Source: DASYQV01 sp036005125 (GTDB lineage Bacteria > Acidobacteriota > Vicinamibacteria > Vicinamibacterales > UBA2999). Taken from it: a stretch of DNA of 14,369 nt. The translations under genes and the position numbers were made by a program. The stretch lies in contig DASYQV010000177.1 in the NCBI GenBank assembly GCA_036005125.1, positions 1-14,369 on the forward strand, read 5' to 3'. This document shows, piece by piece, positions 6,632-13,874 of this stretch; the first letter of the stretch is position 1, and the number at the start of each line of letters is the position of its first letter. Below the pieces are notes generated by a model. The model was not told the DNA's origin. It ran no database searches and saw only the letters and a program-made list of their open reading frames with translations.

Positions 6632-7773
6632 CAGAATTCCAGCTTCTGGATGAGCGTCGCCGTGAGCGTTCGCATCGTGGAGCTCTCGGCTGCTTTCCAG
6701 TACTCGGCGCGCGCTGCCGCGTAGAATCCTTCCTCGGCGAGGTCTTCCTGCAGCATGTCGAACCCGTCGTGCAGGAGCTCGATGGCCGACGCGCGTTCCG
6801 AATCGCTTGCTTGACCGAGCCAGGAGAGCATGCGGGAAGGAGTGCCGAGCGCCACAGCTGACAGCGCCAGCGCTGCTTCCTCGCGGATGCGGTCGTTCTT
6901 TCCGGCCCCGGCCGTGACGAGCGCCACGATCGCCGGATCGTGGCCAGCACGCGCAATTGCGCTCAGGCCCGCTGCTGCCGCGCGTACCACCTCGTCGCGC
7001 GACTCCTTCGACCGCACGGCATCCGACAGCGCCGCAACGTGCTCGGGACAGGCCTCGCCCAGGAGGCAGCGCGCGGCTCGAATGGCGAGCGCGACATCCG
7101 GGGACGGCTTGGCGATCTCGGCGAGCACCGCCAGCGCGCGACGATCACCGATCCGTCCGAGGGCAATCGCGGCATCGTCTTGAAGCGGCCCGTCGATTCG
7201 GACGACCGCCGAGACAGCATCGAACGCGTAGTCCGCGCGATGCGCGCCCAGCGCCTCGATCACCGCACTCCGGAAAATATCCAGGCCACGGCCGACTTCG
7301 CGTATCAGCGTCATCCGCACCTGAGGATCGCCGCCCAGAGCCGACAGCGCCGAGACAAGGGCCGGCCGCACGAACTCCGCCTGCTCGGTGCCGAGCGCCG
7401 AGATGAGCGTGGAAGCCATTGCCGGCTCGGGATGCCGCTCGAACCAGCCGTACACCACCTCGCGGATGCGGTCGTTCCGATCGCGTAAAAGGGACCGCAT
7501 CGTCTCGCCCGTGTGCGAATCGTTGAAGCCGGTCAGCACCACGAGAGCCCTGAACCTGACGTATTCGTCAGGATGCTTGAGTGCGGCGGCGGTGAGTGCC
7601 GGCACGGCCTGCGCCGCGGGTATGCGGCGTACGGTTCGCGCCGCCGACATCCGGATCGGATAATCGAGGTGGCCGAGGTGGTCGATCGCGGACTTGAGAT
7701 CGGTTACGGACTCCTGCGCCAGAACGGGAAGTACGCACAGGGCCCAGACGAACACGGCGGAGCGGCGCTTCAC
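6631..7773 (-). CDS. secreted HEAT-repeat protein inside the purine operon
   Basis: The 380-residue product begins MKRRSAVFVWALCVLPVLAQ, a short Sec signal peptide with likely cleavage after VLA (19). The mature part is a run of helical pairs typical of HEAT or PBS-lyase-type repeats, for example residues 37-82 (DYPIRMSAARTVRRI..AVPALTAAALKHPDEYVRFRALVVL), 197-222 (LQDDAAIALGRIGDRRALAVLAEI) and 259-312. The last 70 residues are helical without clear repeats. Such proteins are binding scaffolds; no catalytic residues are visible. The GTG at 7773 lies 11 nt after the purF stop and gives the signal peptide; GTG at 7755 is a poorer choice. Its stop overlaps purM. A secreted protein between two cytosolic purine enzymes is unexpected, and its role is unknown. 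Confidence 0.85.
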   Translation of the reverse strand: MKRRSAVFVWALCVLPVLAQESVTDLKSAIDHLGHLDYPIRMSAARTVRRIPAAQAVPALTAAALKHPDEYVRFRALVVLTGFNDSHTGETMRSLLRDRNDRIREVVYGWFERHPEPAMASTLISALGTEQAEFVRPALVSALSALGGDPQVRMTLIREVGRGLDIFRSAVIEALGAHRADYAFDAVSAVVRIDGPLQDDAAIALGRIGDRRALAVLAEIAKPSPDVALAIRAARCLLGEACPEHVAALSDAVRSKESRDEVVRAAAAGLSAIARAGHDPAIVALVTAGAGKNDRIREEAALALSAVALGTPSRMLSWLGQASDSERASAIELLHDGFDMLQEDLAEEGFYAAARAEYWKAAESSTMRTLTATLIQKLEF

Positions 7774-7784
7774 GGCCCCTCGTT

Positions 7785-9257
7785 TCAACTGATAACGGGA
7801 TCCTTTTCGGCGACGGGCGGCTCGGCAGGCTTCTCGCCCTCGTCGACGTGCTCGCCGTGCAGCTTCAGCGCGAGCTGCAGGTACGCGGCCTCGTCCCGCG
7901 GGAACGCCACCGGGTAGACCCCCGTGTAGCATGACGTGCAGTACCGCGAACGGCCCCCGGCGACGGTGCCCGTCAGGCCCTCGAGGCTCAGGTACGCGAC
8001 GCTGTCGGCGTTGAGATATTTTCGAATCTCTTGGAGCGAATGGGTGGCCGCAATCAGCTCCGATCGACGCGGCGTATCGACGCCATAAAAGCAGGGCGAG
8101 ATGGTTGGCGGGCAGCTGATCCGCATGTGCACCTCGCGCGCGCCCGCGCTGCGAACCATGCGCACGATCTTGCGGCTGGTCGTACCGCGCACGATCGAAT
8201 CGTCGACGAGCACGACGCGCTTGCCTTCGAGGATACTCCGGACCGGATTGAGTTTCACCCGGACGCCGAAGTGGCGGATCGACTGCTGCGGCTCGATGAA
8301 CGTCCGGCCGACGTAATGATTTCGAATCAGGCCCATTCGCATCGGCACGCCGCTCTCTTCGGAGAAGCCGATGGCGGCACACACGCCCGAATCGGGAACC
8401 GGCACGATGACGTCGGCATCCACCGGGGCCTCCCGAGCGAGCCGCCGTCCCAGGTTGGTGCGGACTTCGTTGACGCTTTCGCCGAAGACATAGCTGTCGG
8501 GCCGCGCGAAGTAGACGTGCTCGAAGACGCACTGCGACTGGGGCGCCGGCGCGAACGGCTTCATCGATTTCAGGCCCTGAGCGCTGAGGACCACGATTTC
8601 GCCCGCCTCGACATCGCGCACATAAGTGGCGCCGATCAAATCGAGCGCGCACGTTTCCGAGCAGACGACGAGGGCGTCGCCGAGCCGTCCGATGACCAAC
8701 GGCCGGAACCCGTGAGGATCGCGGACACCGATCACCCGGTCCTTCGTCATCATCACGAACGAGAAGGCCCCGCGAACCTGCGAGATGGCGTCGACGAGCG
8801 CGCCCTCGACCGTGGGCTCCGGCGATCGAGCGAACAGATGGACGACCACCTCGCTGTCGCTGCTCGTCTGGAAGATGGCGCCCTGTCGCACCAGCGCCTC
8901 GCGCACGTCGCCGGCGTTGACGAGATTGCCGTTGTGACCGAGCGCCAGCGAACCGTGCATGCACTCGATGACGATCGGCTGCGCGTTCGAGAGCTTGCTG
9001 TCGCCCGCCGTCGAGTACCGCACGTGCCCGATGGCCAGGTGGCCTGGCAGCGTTGCCAGCGTCTCCTGGTTGAACGCGTCGTTCACGTAGCCCATCGACT
9101 TCGAATAGCGGATCTCGGCGCCGTCCGACGCGGCGATCCCCGCGCTCTCCTGGCCGCGGTGCTGCAGGGCGTAGAGACCCAGATACGCGAGGTTCGACGC
9201 CTCGGGATGCCCGAATATCCCGAACACTCCGCATTCTTCCCTGAACTTGTCGAACAT
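7785..9257 (-). CDS. purF: amidophosphoribosyltransferase (PRPP amidotransferase)
   Basis: PurF makes phosphoribosylamine from PRPP and glutamine, the committed first step. Residues are numbered here from the GTG at 9260 (491 aa). The nucleophile C10 of the Ntn glutaminase domain follows a short propeptide (FDKFREE) that must be removed. The domain shows HRGQESAG (34-41), GHVRYSTAG (78-86) and GHNGNL (108-113). The transferase half has VPDSG at 288-292 and the PRPP loop VLVDDSIVRGTTS at 350-362. C244, C390, C441 and C444 match the four 4Fe-4S ligands of the Bacillus-type enzyme. The ATG at 9257 overlaps the purL stop by one base. GTG at 9260 (GTGATG) is equally possible and adds one residue. 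The C-terminal tail is acidic and Pro-rich. Confidence 0.97.
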   Translation of the reverse strand: MFDKFREECGVFGIFGHPEASNLAYLGLYALQHRGQESAGIAASDGAEIRYSKSMGYVNDAFNQETLATLPGHLAIGHVRYSTAGDSKLSNAQPIVIECMHGSLALGHNGNLVNAGDVREALVRQGAIFQTSSDSEVVVHLFARSPEPTVEGALVDAISQVRGAFSFVMMTKDRVIGVRDPHGFRPLVIGRLGDALVVCSETCALDLIGATYVRDVEAGEIVVLSAQGLKSMKPFAPAPQSQCVFEHVYFARPDSYVFGESVNEVRTNLGRRLAREAPVDADVIVPVPDSGVCAAIGFSEESGVPMRMGLIRNHYVGRTFIEPQQSIRHFGVRVKLNPVRSILEGKRVVLVDDSIVRGTTSRKIVRMVRSAGAREVHMRISCPPTISPCFYGVDTPRRSELIAATHSLQEIRKYLNADSVAYLSLEGLTGTVAGGRSRYCTSCYTGVYPVAFPRDEAAYLQLALKLHGEHVDEGEKPAEPPVAEKDPVIS

Positions 9258-11500
9258 CACGCGATAGCCCGCTTCGATTCGAAGTACCGATCAATAGTAG
9301 TCGACCAGACGCGCTCTGCGTCGGAAAGCGACGCGTCGATCACTGTCCGGCGATCGACCGCTATCCGGATCCGGTCGCCACCTACTTTTCCGATGATTGC
9401 CGCCGGCACGCCGGCGGCGGAAGCTTTCGCCATCAGCTCATCCGTGCGCTCGGGCGCGGCCGAGACGACCGCCCGCGACGCGGATTCGCCGAAAAGCGTC
9501 GCGATGTCGGAAAACGGCGCCTCCGGCAGCGCCACTCCGGCGACGTTCGCATCGATGCCGTGCGGGGTGTCGAAGCAGCACTTCGCGAGCGCGATCGCCA
9601 GGCCTCCTTCGGCACAATCGTGCGCCGAACGGATGAAGCCCGCCTCCGCAGCTTCCACCAGCAGAGCTTGTAAGGCGCGCTCGCGGTCCAGGTCGAGCAC
9701 GGGAGGGACGCCGCGAACCAGGCCGTGCACGATCTTCAGATACTCGCTGCCGCCAAGCTCCCCGCGTCCCTCGCCAAGCAGCACCACGGCATCGCCCGCG
9801 GCGCGGAAGCCGCGCTTCACCACGCGCTCAGCGTGTTCAATCAGGCCGACAACGCCCAACACGGGAGTCGGCAGCACGGCGCGACCGTCGGTCTCGTTGT
9901 AGAGGCTCACGTTCCCGCCGGTAATCGGAATGTCGAGTGCGCGGCACGCGGCACCAATCCCTTCGACCGCCCTGGCGAACTGCCACATGATTTCCGGCCG
10001 CTCGGGGCTGCCGAAGTTGAGGCAGTTGGTCGCGCCAATCGGTTGCGCGCCCGCGCAGGCGACGTTCCGCGCCGCTTCGGCGACAGCATGCTGCGCACCC
10101 AGATACGGGTCGAGGTACACAAAGCGCCCGTTGCCATCGACCGAGAGCGCCAACGCACGTTCGGTCCCCTTGACGCGGACGGTCCCCGCGCCCGCACCAG
10201 GGAACACGAGCGTGTTCGTTCGGACCATATGATCGTACTGACGGTACACCCAGCGCTTGCTTGCGATACCCGGTGAACCGAGCAGGCGGCGGAAAACATC
10301 GGCCGGCGCGCCAGGTGCGCCCAACCTTGCCAGCGACAACGGCTGCGCCTCGCGGATGTAAGGAGGCTCGGCCATCGGCCGCCGATAGACCGGTGCCTCG
10401 TCAGTCAACGCGCGGTTGGGAATGTCCGCGACAACGACGCCGTGGTCCTTCACGCGGAGACGACCGTCGGTCGTCACCTCGCCAATCTTCACCGCGTGGA
10501 GATCCCACTTCTCGAAGGTACGCTCGACCTCCGCCTCACGGCCGCGCTTGGCGACGAGCAGCATGCGCTCCTGAGACTCGGAGAGCATGATCTCGTACGG
10601 AGTCATGTCCAGCTCTCGCTGCGGCACGTGCGCGACATCGATCTCGATGCCAGCGCCGCCGCGTGAGCCCATCTCGCACGTCGAGCAGGTGAGCCCGGCG
10701 GCGCCCATGTCCTGGATCCCCACGAGCGCGTCGCTCTTCATCACCTCGAGGCACGCCTCGAGGAGCAGCTTCTCCATGAAGGGATCACCGACCTGGACCG
10801 CAGGCCGCTTCTCGGCCGACTTGTCGTCGAACTCCGCCGAGGCCATCGTCGCGCCGTGAATGCCGTCGCGGCCTGTTTTGGCCCCGACGTAGTAGACCGG
10901 GTTCCCGGCGCCGGACGCCGATGCTCTGATGATCTCGTCCTTGCGCGCAATGCCCAGACAGAACACGTTGACGAGCGGGTTTCCCGTATAGCCTTCGTCG
11001 AAGCCGATCTCGCCGCCGACGGTAGGGATCCCGATGCTGTTCCCGTAGCCGGCAATCCCGGCGACGACACCGGAGAACGTGCGGCGCACCTGCGGGTCGT
11101 CGAGCGAGCCGAAGCGCAGGGAGTTGAGCAGCGCGATGGGGCGCGCGCCCATCGTGAAGATGTCCCGGATGATTCCGCCGACGCCTGTCGCGGCGCCCTG
11201 ATAAGGCTCGATGAACGACGGATGGTTGTGCGATTCGATCTTGAAGACGGCCGCGAGGCCGTCGCCGATGTCAACCGCCCCGGCATTTTCTCCGGGGCCC
11301 TGCAGCACACGTGGTCCGTTTGTGGGGAGCGTCTTCAGGTGCACGCGCGAGCTCTTGTAGCTGCAGTGCTCGGACCACATCACCGAGAAGATGCCCAGTT
11401 CCGTGAGCGACGGTTCGCGACCGAGCGCCTCCAGGATTCGCCGGTACTCGTCCTCGGTCAGACCGTGTCGATCGAGAACCTGCCGATCGATGACTGCCAT
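9257..11500 (-). CDS. purL: phosphoribosylformylglycinamidine synthase subunit PurL (small type)
   Basis: PurL is the synthetase subunit that turns FGAR, ATP and ammonia from PurQ into FGAM, step four. At 747 residues it is the small PurL that needs PurS and PurQ, both encoded just upstream, rather than the roughly 1300-residue fused form. Visible motifs are WSEHCSYKSS (42-51), FKIESHNHPS (86-95), GAATGVGGIIRDIFTMGARPIA (102-123), IQDMGAAGLTCSTCEMGSRG in the middle, and the second-half repeat with GGNVSLYNET and HDCAEGGLAIALA. The ATG at 11500 directly abuts the purQ stop codon (TAAATG) with only a weak GAAG upstream, which suggests coupling. The stop codon overlaps purF. Confidence 0.97.
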   Translation of the reverse strand: MAVIDRQVLDRHGLTEDEYRRILEALGREPSLTELGIFSVMWSEHCSYKSSRVHLKTLPTNGPRVLQGPGENAGAVDIGDGLAAVFKIESHNHPSFIEPYQGAATGVGGIIRDIFTMGARPIALLNSLRFGSLDDPQVRRTFSGVVAGIAGYGNSIGIPTVGGEIGFDEGYTGNPLVNVFCLGIARKDEIIRASASGAGNPVYYVGAKTGRDGIHGATMASAEFDDKSAEKRPAVQVGDPFMEKLLLEACLEVMKSDALVGIQDMGAAGLTCSTCEMGSRGGAGIEIDVAHVPQRELDMTPYEIMLSESQERMLLVAKRGREAEVERTFEKWDLHAVKIGEVTTDGRLRVKDHGVVVADIPNRALTDEAPVYRRPMAEPPYIREAQPLSLARLGAPGAPADVFRRLLGSPGIASKRWVYRQYDHMVRTNTLVFPGAGAGTVRVKGTERALALSVDGNGRFVYLDPYLGAQHAVAEAARNVACAGAQPIGATNCLNFGSPERPEIMWQFARAVEGIGAACRALDIPITGGNVSLYNETDGRAVLPTPVLGVVGLIEHAERVVKRGFRAAGDAVVLLGEGRGELGGSEYLKIVHGLVRGVPPVLDLDRERALQALLVEAAEAGFIRSAHDCAEGGLAIALAKCCFDTPHGIDANVAGVALPEAPFSDIATLFGESASRAVVSAAPERTDELMAKASAAGVPAAIIGKVGGDRIRIAVDRRTVIDASLSDAERVWSTTIDRYFESKRAIA

Positions 11501-12214
11501 TTACTTCACGGGCGCGAAGGCGCCTTCTGTCACCGCTTTGACCACCGACTCCAGGATCGCGAGGCCGTCAACGCTTCCGATTGCCAGCTCACACGCCCGC
11601 TCCGGATGCGGCATCAGGCCAACGACGTTTCGGCCCTCGTTGCAGAGACCGGCGATATTGTTGAGCGAGCCGTTCGGATTCCCCGCCGGCGTCGCCTCGC
11701 CGGTCGCGGTCGTGTAACGGAACACCACCTGCCGATTCTTCTCGAGCCGCTCCACCACCTCCGGCTCGGCGTAGTAATTGCCTTCGCCATGCGCGATTGG
11801 AATCCGGAGCACCTGGCCGGGCCGGCACGCGATGGTGAACGGCGTGTCGGTCTGCTCGACGCGGAGGAACACGTGCTCGCATTGAAACTTCAGGCTGCGG
11901 TTGCGAAGCATCGCGCCTGGAAGCATCCCCGCTTCGAGCAGCACCTGGAAGCCGTTGCAGATCCCGAGCACCGGCCCGCCCGCGTTCGCGAATGTGCGAA
12001 CCGCCTGCATCACCGGCGAGAAACGCGCCACCGCGCCGGTTCGCAGGTAGTCGCCGTGCGCGAAGCCGCCTGGCAGCACGACGACGTCCGCGCCGCCCAG
12101 GCTGGTATCCTTGTGCCAGACGAACTCGGCCTCCTGGCCGAGCACGTGTTTGGCCGCATGATAGGCATCGTGGTCGCAATTCGATCCCGGAAACACCACA
12201 ACCGCAAACTTCAC
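11501..12214 (-). CDS. purQ: phosphoribosylformylglycinamidine synthase subunit PurQ (glutaminase)
   Basis: PurQ is a class I glutamine amidotransferase that releases ammonia for PurL. The 237 residues match the family. The catalytic cysteine is C86 in GICNGFQ, with H203 and E205 in MPHPE completing the triad. The oxyanion strand VVLPGGFAHGDYLR is at 45-58, and PNGSLNNIAG at 180-189 is typical of stand-alone PurQ. The start is GTG at 12214, with GGAGAG at 12228-12223 eight bases upstream. It is separated from purS by 81 bp, the only sizeable gap inside the pur operon, and that gap holds a REPIN-like palindrome pair. Confidence 0.97.
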   Translation of the reverse strand: MKFAVVVFPGSNCDHDAYHAAKHVLGQEAEFVWHKDTSLGGADVVVLPGGFAHGDYLRTGAVARFSPVMQAVRTFANAGGPVLGICNGFQVLLEAGMLPGAMLRNRSLKFQCEHVFLRVEQTDTPFTIACRPGQVLRIPIAHGEGNYYAEPEVVERLEKNRQVVFRYTTATGEATPAGNPNGSLNNIAGLCNEGRNVVGLMPHPERACELAIGSVDGLAILESVVKAVTEGAFAPVK

Positions 12215-12222
12215 GTCAGTGA

Positions 12223-12228
12223 CTCTCC
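12223..12228 (-). promoter_or_regulatory. ribosome binding site of purQ
   Basis: GGAGAG on the minus strand ends 8 nt before the GTG at 12214. It lies between the palindrome pair and the start codon and fixes the GTG start. Confidence 0.65.
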
Positions 12229-12240
12229 AAGGGATGCAGT

Positions 12241-12300
12241 CGTAAGCCGGGTCTTTAGACCCGGCGCAACTGAACGCCGCATCTAAAGATGCGGCCTACG
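12241..12300. repeat. REPIN-like inverted pair of palindromes between purS and purQ
   Basis: Two 20-bp palindromes, GCCGGGTCT-TT-AGACCCGGC (12246-12265) and GCCGCATCT-AA-AGATGCGGC (12276-12295), are both perfect with 9-bp arms. They are bounded by an outer inverted repeat, CGTAAGCCG (12241-12249) and CGGCCTACG (12292-12300). Two related palindromes facing each other is the layout of REPIN elements moved by RAYT transposases in other bacteria. The right end supplies the TAG stop codon of purS (12298-12296). No T-run follows either stem, so it is not a classical terminator, though it could reduce downstream expression or stabilise the upstream mRNA. Confidence 0.8.
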
Positions 12301-12556
12301 TACGCTCTATCGCGTGCTCGTCGATTTCAACCCGATAACTCTCGATTACCGGGTTGGCGAGCAGCCGGTCCGAAACCGCCGCCGCAATACGGCGCGCCTC
12401 GTCGGCGCTTGCGACGTCGATCTCCAATTCGAAGTACTTGCCCTGCCGCACGTCCTTGACGGCCTCGTAACCCATCGTGTGCAGCGCCTCGGCCACAGTG
12501 GTGCCCTGCGGATCGAAGACGGAAGGCTTCAGGGTGACGAACACTCTGGCGCGCAT
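12296..12556 (-). CDS. purS: phosphoribosylformylglycinamidine synthase subunit PurS
   Basis: PurS is the small dimeric subunit that bridges PurQ and PurL in three-part FGAM synthetases. The product is 86 residues from the ATG at 12556. It matches the family from MRARVFVTLKPSVFDPQG through GYEAVKDVRQGKYFELEID to the C-terminal helix. A GTG one codon earlier (12559) is also possible, giving GTGATG over the purB stop codon, as at purL/purF. A perfect AGGAGGT at 12572-12566 serves either. The stop codon TAG falls within the outer repeat of the REPIN-like element, so the last residues (ERT) may have been set by that insertion. PurC, often placed before PurS, is absent. Confidence 0.95.
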   Translation of the reverse strand: MRARVFVTLKPSVFDPQGTTVAEALHTMGYEAVKDVRQGKYFELEIDVASADEARRIAAAVSDRLLANPVIESYRVEIDEHAIERT

Positions 12557-13860
12557 CACACCACGACCTCCTGAAACACTCTCTCGAAAATGTGATCGAC
12601 GTGCCGGAGCTGTTCGTTGAGGTCGAACGCGCGGTCGATGTCAGCGGGCGTCAGCGCCGCGGTGATGTCGGGATCGGCGAGCAGCAGCGCCTTGAAGTCC
12701 CGCTGCTCATCGAAGGCACGCATGGCGTTGCGCTGCACCCATTCATAGGCCCCTTCGCGCGACACGCCACGGCGCGCCAATTCCAGCAGCACCGTGCCCG
12801 AGAAGACGACCCCTCGCGAGCGCTCCAGGTTCTCCTTCATCCGATCGGGATGAACGACCATGCCGGCGACGATCCGGGTGAAGCGCCGCAGCATGTGATC
12901 GAGCGCAATGAAACTGTCAGGGAGGATCACCCGCTCGACCGAAGAATGGGAAATGTCGCGCTCGTGCCAGAGCGCATTGTTCTCGAAGGCGGCGGTCGCA
13001 TTGCCGCGGAGAAGACGGGCCAGGCCGACGATCTGCTCGCAGCCGATCGGGTTGCGCTTGTGGGGCATGGCGGAGGAGCCCTTCTGACCTCTCGCGAACG
13101 GCTCTTCCACCTCGCCGATCTCCGTTTTCTGCAGGCCGCGGATCTCGAGCGCGAATTTCTCGAGCGACGATCCGGTAATCGCGATAGCCGACAGGAGCTC
13201 GGCGTGTCGATCGCGCTGAATGACCTGCGACGCGACCGGCGCCGGTTCCAAATCGAGCCGCCTGCAGACCTCCGCTTCGATGCTCGGCGGCAGGTGCGCG
13301 AACGTGCCAACGGCGCCCGACAGCTTGCCGACGCGGATGACCTCCCGCGCGCGCCGCATACGGGCCACATCGCGCGCCAGCTCCGCGTACCAGAGCGCCA
13401 GCTTGAGGCCGAACGTCATCGGTTCGGCATGCACCCCGTGCGTACGGCCGACCATCGGCGTGCGCCGGTGCTCGTCGGCGCGCGTGCGGACCGCATGCAT
13501 CAGGCCCTCGAGGCCTTTGAGAATCAGGTCGCACGCCTCGCGCATCTGCAGCGCCTGCGCCGTATCGATGACGTCTGATGAGGTGAGGCCGAAATGGAAC
13601 CAGCGCGCCGAGGGACCGACGTGCTCGGCGACCGCGGTCGTGAAGGCAATCACGTCGTGCTGCGTGATTTCCTCTATGGCTTCGATGCGCTCGATCGTGA
13701 AGGCGGCGCGCGTCCGGATGTCCCGCGCGGCGTCTTCCGGCACGAGCCCGGCACGGGCCATCGCGTCGACCGCGGCAATCTCAACCTGCAGCCAGGTTTC
13801 GTATTTCCGCTGGTCGCTCCAGATGCGACCCATTTCAGGGCTCGTGTAACGGCGGATCAT
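12556..13860 (-). CDS. purB: adenylosuccinate lyase
   Basis: PurB cleaves fumarate from SAICAR (step 8 of IMP synthesis) and from adenylosuccinate (AMP synthesis). The 434-residue length fits the short Bacillus/Thermotoga-type enzyme. The N-terminus MIRRYTSPEMGRIW is typical. Conserved region 1 has TSSDVIDTA at 93-101, the catalytic acid H141 is in GRTHGVHAEP, and the fumarase/aspartase signature GSSAMPHKRNP is at 261-271 with the mobile-loop serines 262-263. The ATG at 13860 lies 14 nt after the upstream peptidase-like gene and has no clear Shine-Dalgarno, so it may depend on read-through or coupling. The stop codon overlaps purS. Confidence 0.97.
   Translation of the reverse strand: MIRRYTSPEMGRIWSDQRKYETWLQVEIAAVDAMARAGLVPEDAARDIRTRAAFTIERIEAIEEITQHDVIAFTTAVAEHVGPSARWFHFGLTSSDVIDTAQALQMREACDLILKGLEGLMHAVRTRADEHRRTPMVGRTHGVHAEPMTFGLKLALWYAELARDVARMRRAREVIRVGKLSGAVGTFAHLPPSIEAEVCRRLDLEPAPVASQVIQRDRHAELLSAIAITGSSLEKFALEIRGLQKTEIGEVEEPFARGQKGSSAMPHKRNPIGCEQIVGLARLLRGNATAAFENNALWHERDISHSSVERVILPDSFIALDHMLRRFTRIVAGMVVHPDRMKENLERSRGVVFSGTVLLELARRGVSREGAYEWVQRNAMRAFDEQRDFKALLLADPDITAALTPADIDRAFDLNEQLRHVDHIFERVFQEVVV
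12566..12572 (-). promoter_or_regulatory. strong Shine-Dalgarno of purS, inside purB
   Basis: AGGAGGT is a perfect anti-16S match lying within the last codons of purB. It ends 6 nt before the GTG at 12559 and 9 nt before the ATG at 12556, so it does not settle which start is used. It is the strongest ribosome binding site I noted in the operon. Confidence 0.75.
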
Positions 13861-13874
13861 CTATGCCAGAGAGG

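Noticed and set aside
7774..9294. N-terminal half of the long open frame that contains the HEAT protein
   Set aside because: This part is an out-of-frame, Arg-rich reading of purF. The real protein begins at the GTG at 7773 where the signal peptide starts, so it is not a fusion or a frameshift.
8031..9902. Plus-strand open frame of 623 codons antisense to purF and purL
   Set aside because: It has His/Arg/Asp-rich composition without any family motif and lies opposite two fully conserved enzymes. In GC-rich DNA such antisense frames arise from codon bias.
10856..12286. Plus-strand open frame of 476 codons antisense to purL and purQ
   Set aside because: Same composition artefact; it covers the conserved PurQ and PurL catalytic regions and runs into the palindrome pair.
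12241..12300. Palindrome pair considered as a riboswitch or attenuator for purQLF
   Set aside because: Both stems are perfect palindromes with 2-4 nt loops and mirrored ends, no purine aptamer junction is visible and no T-run follows; a repeat element fits better.
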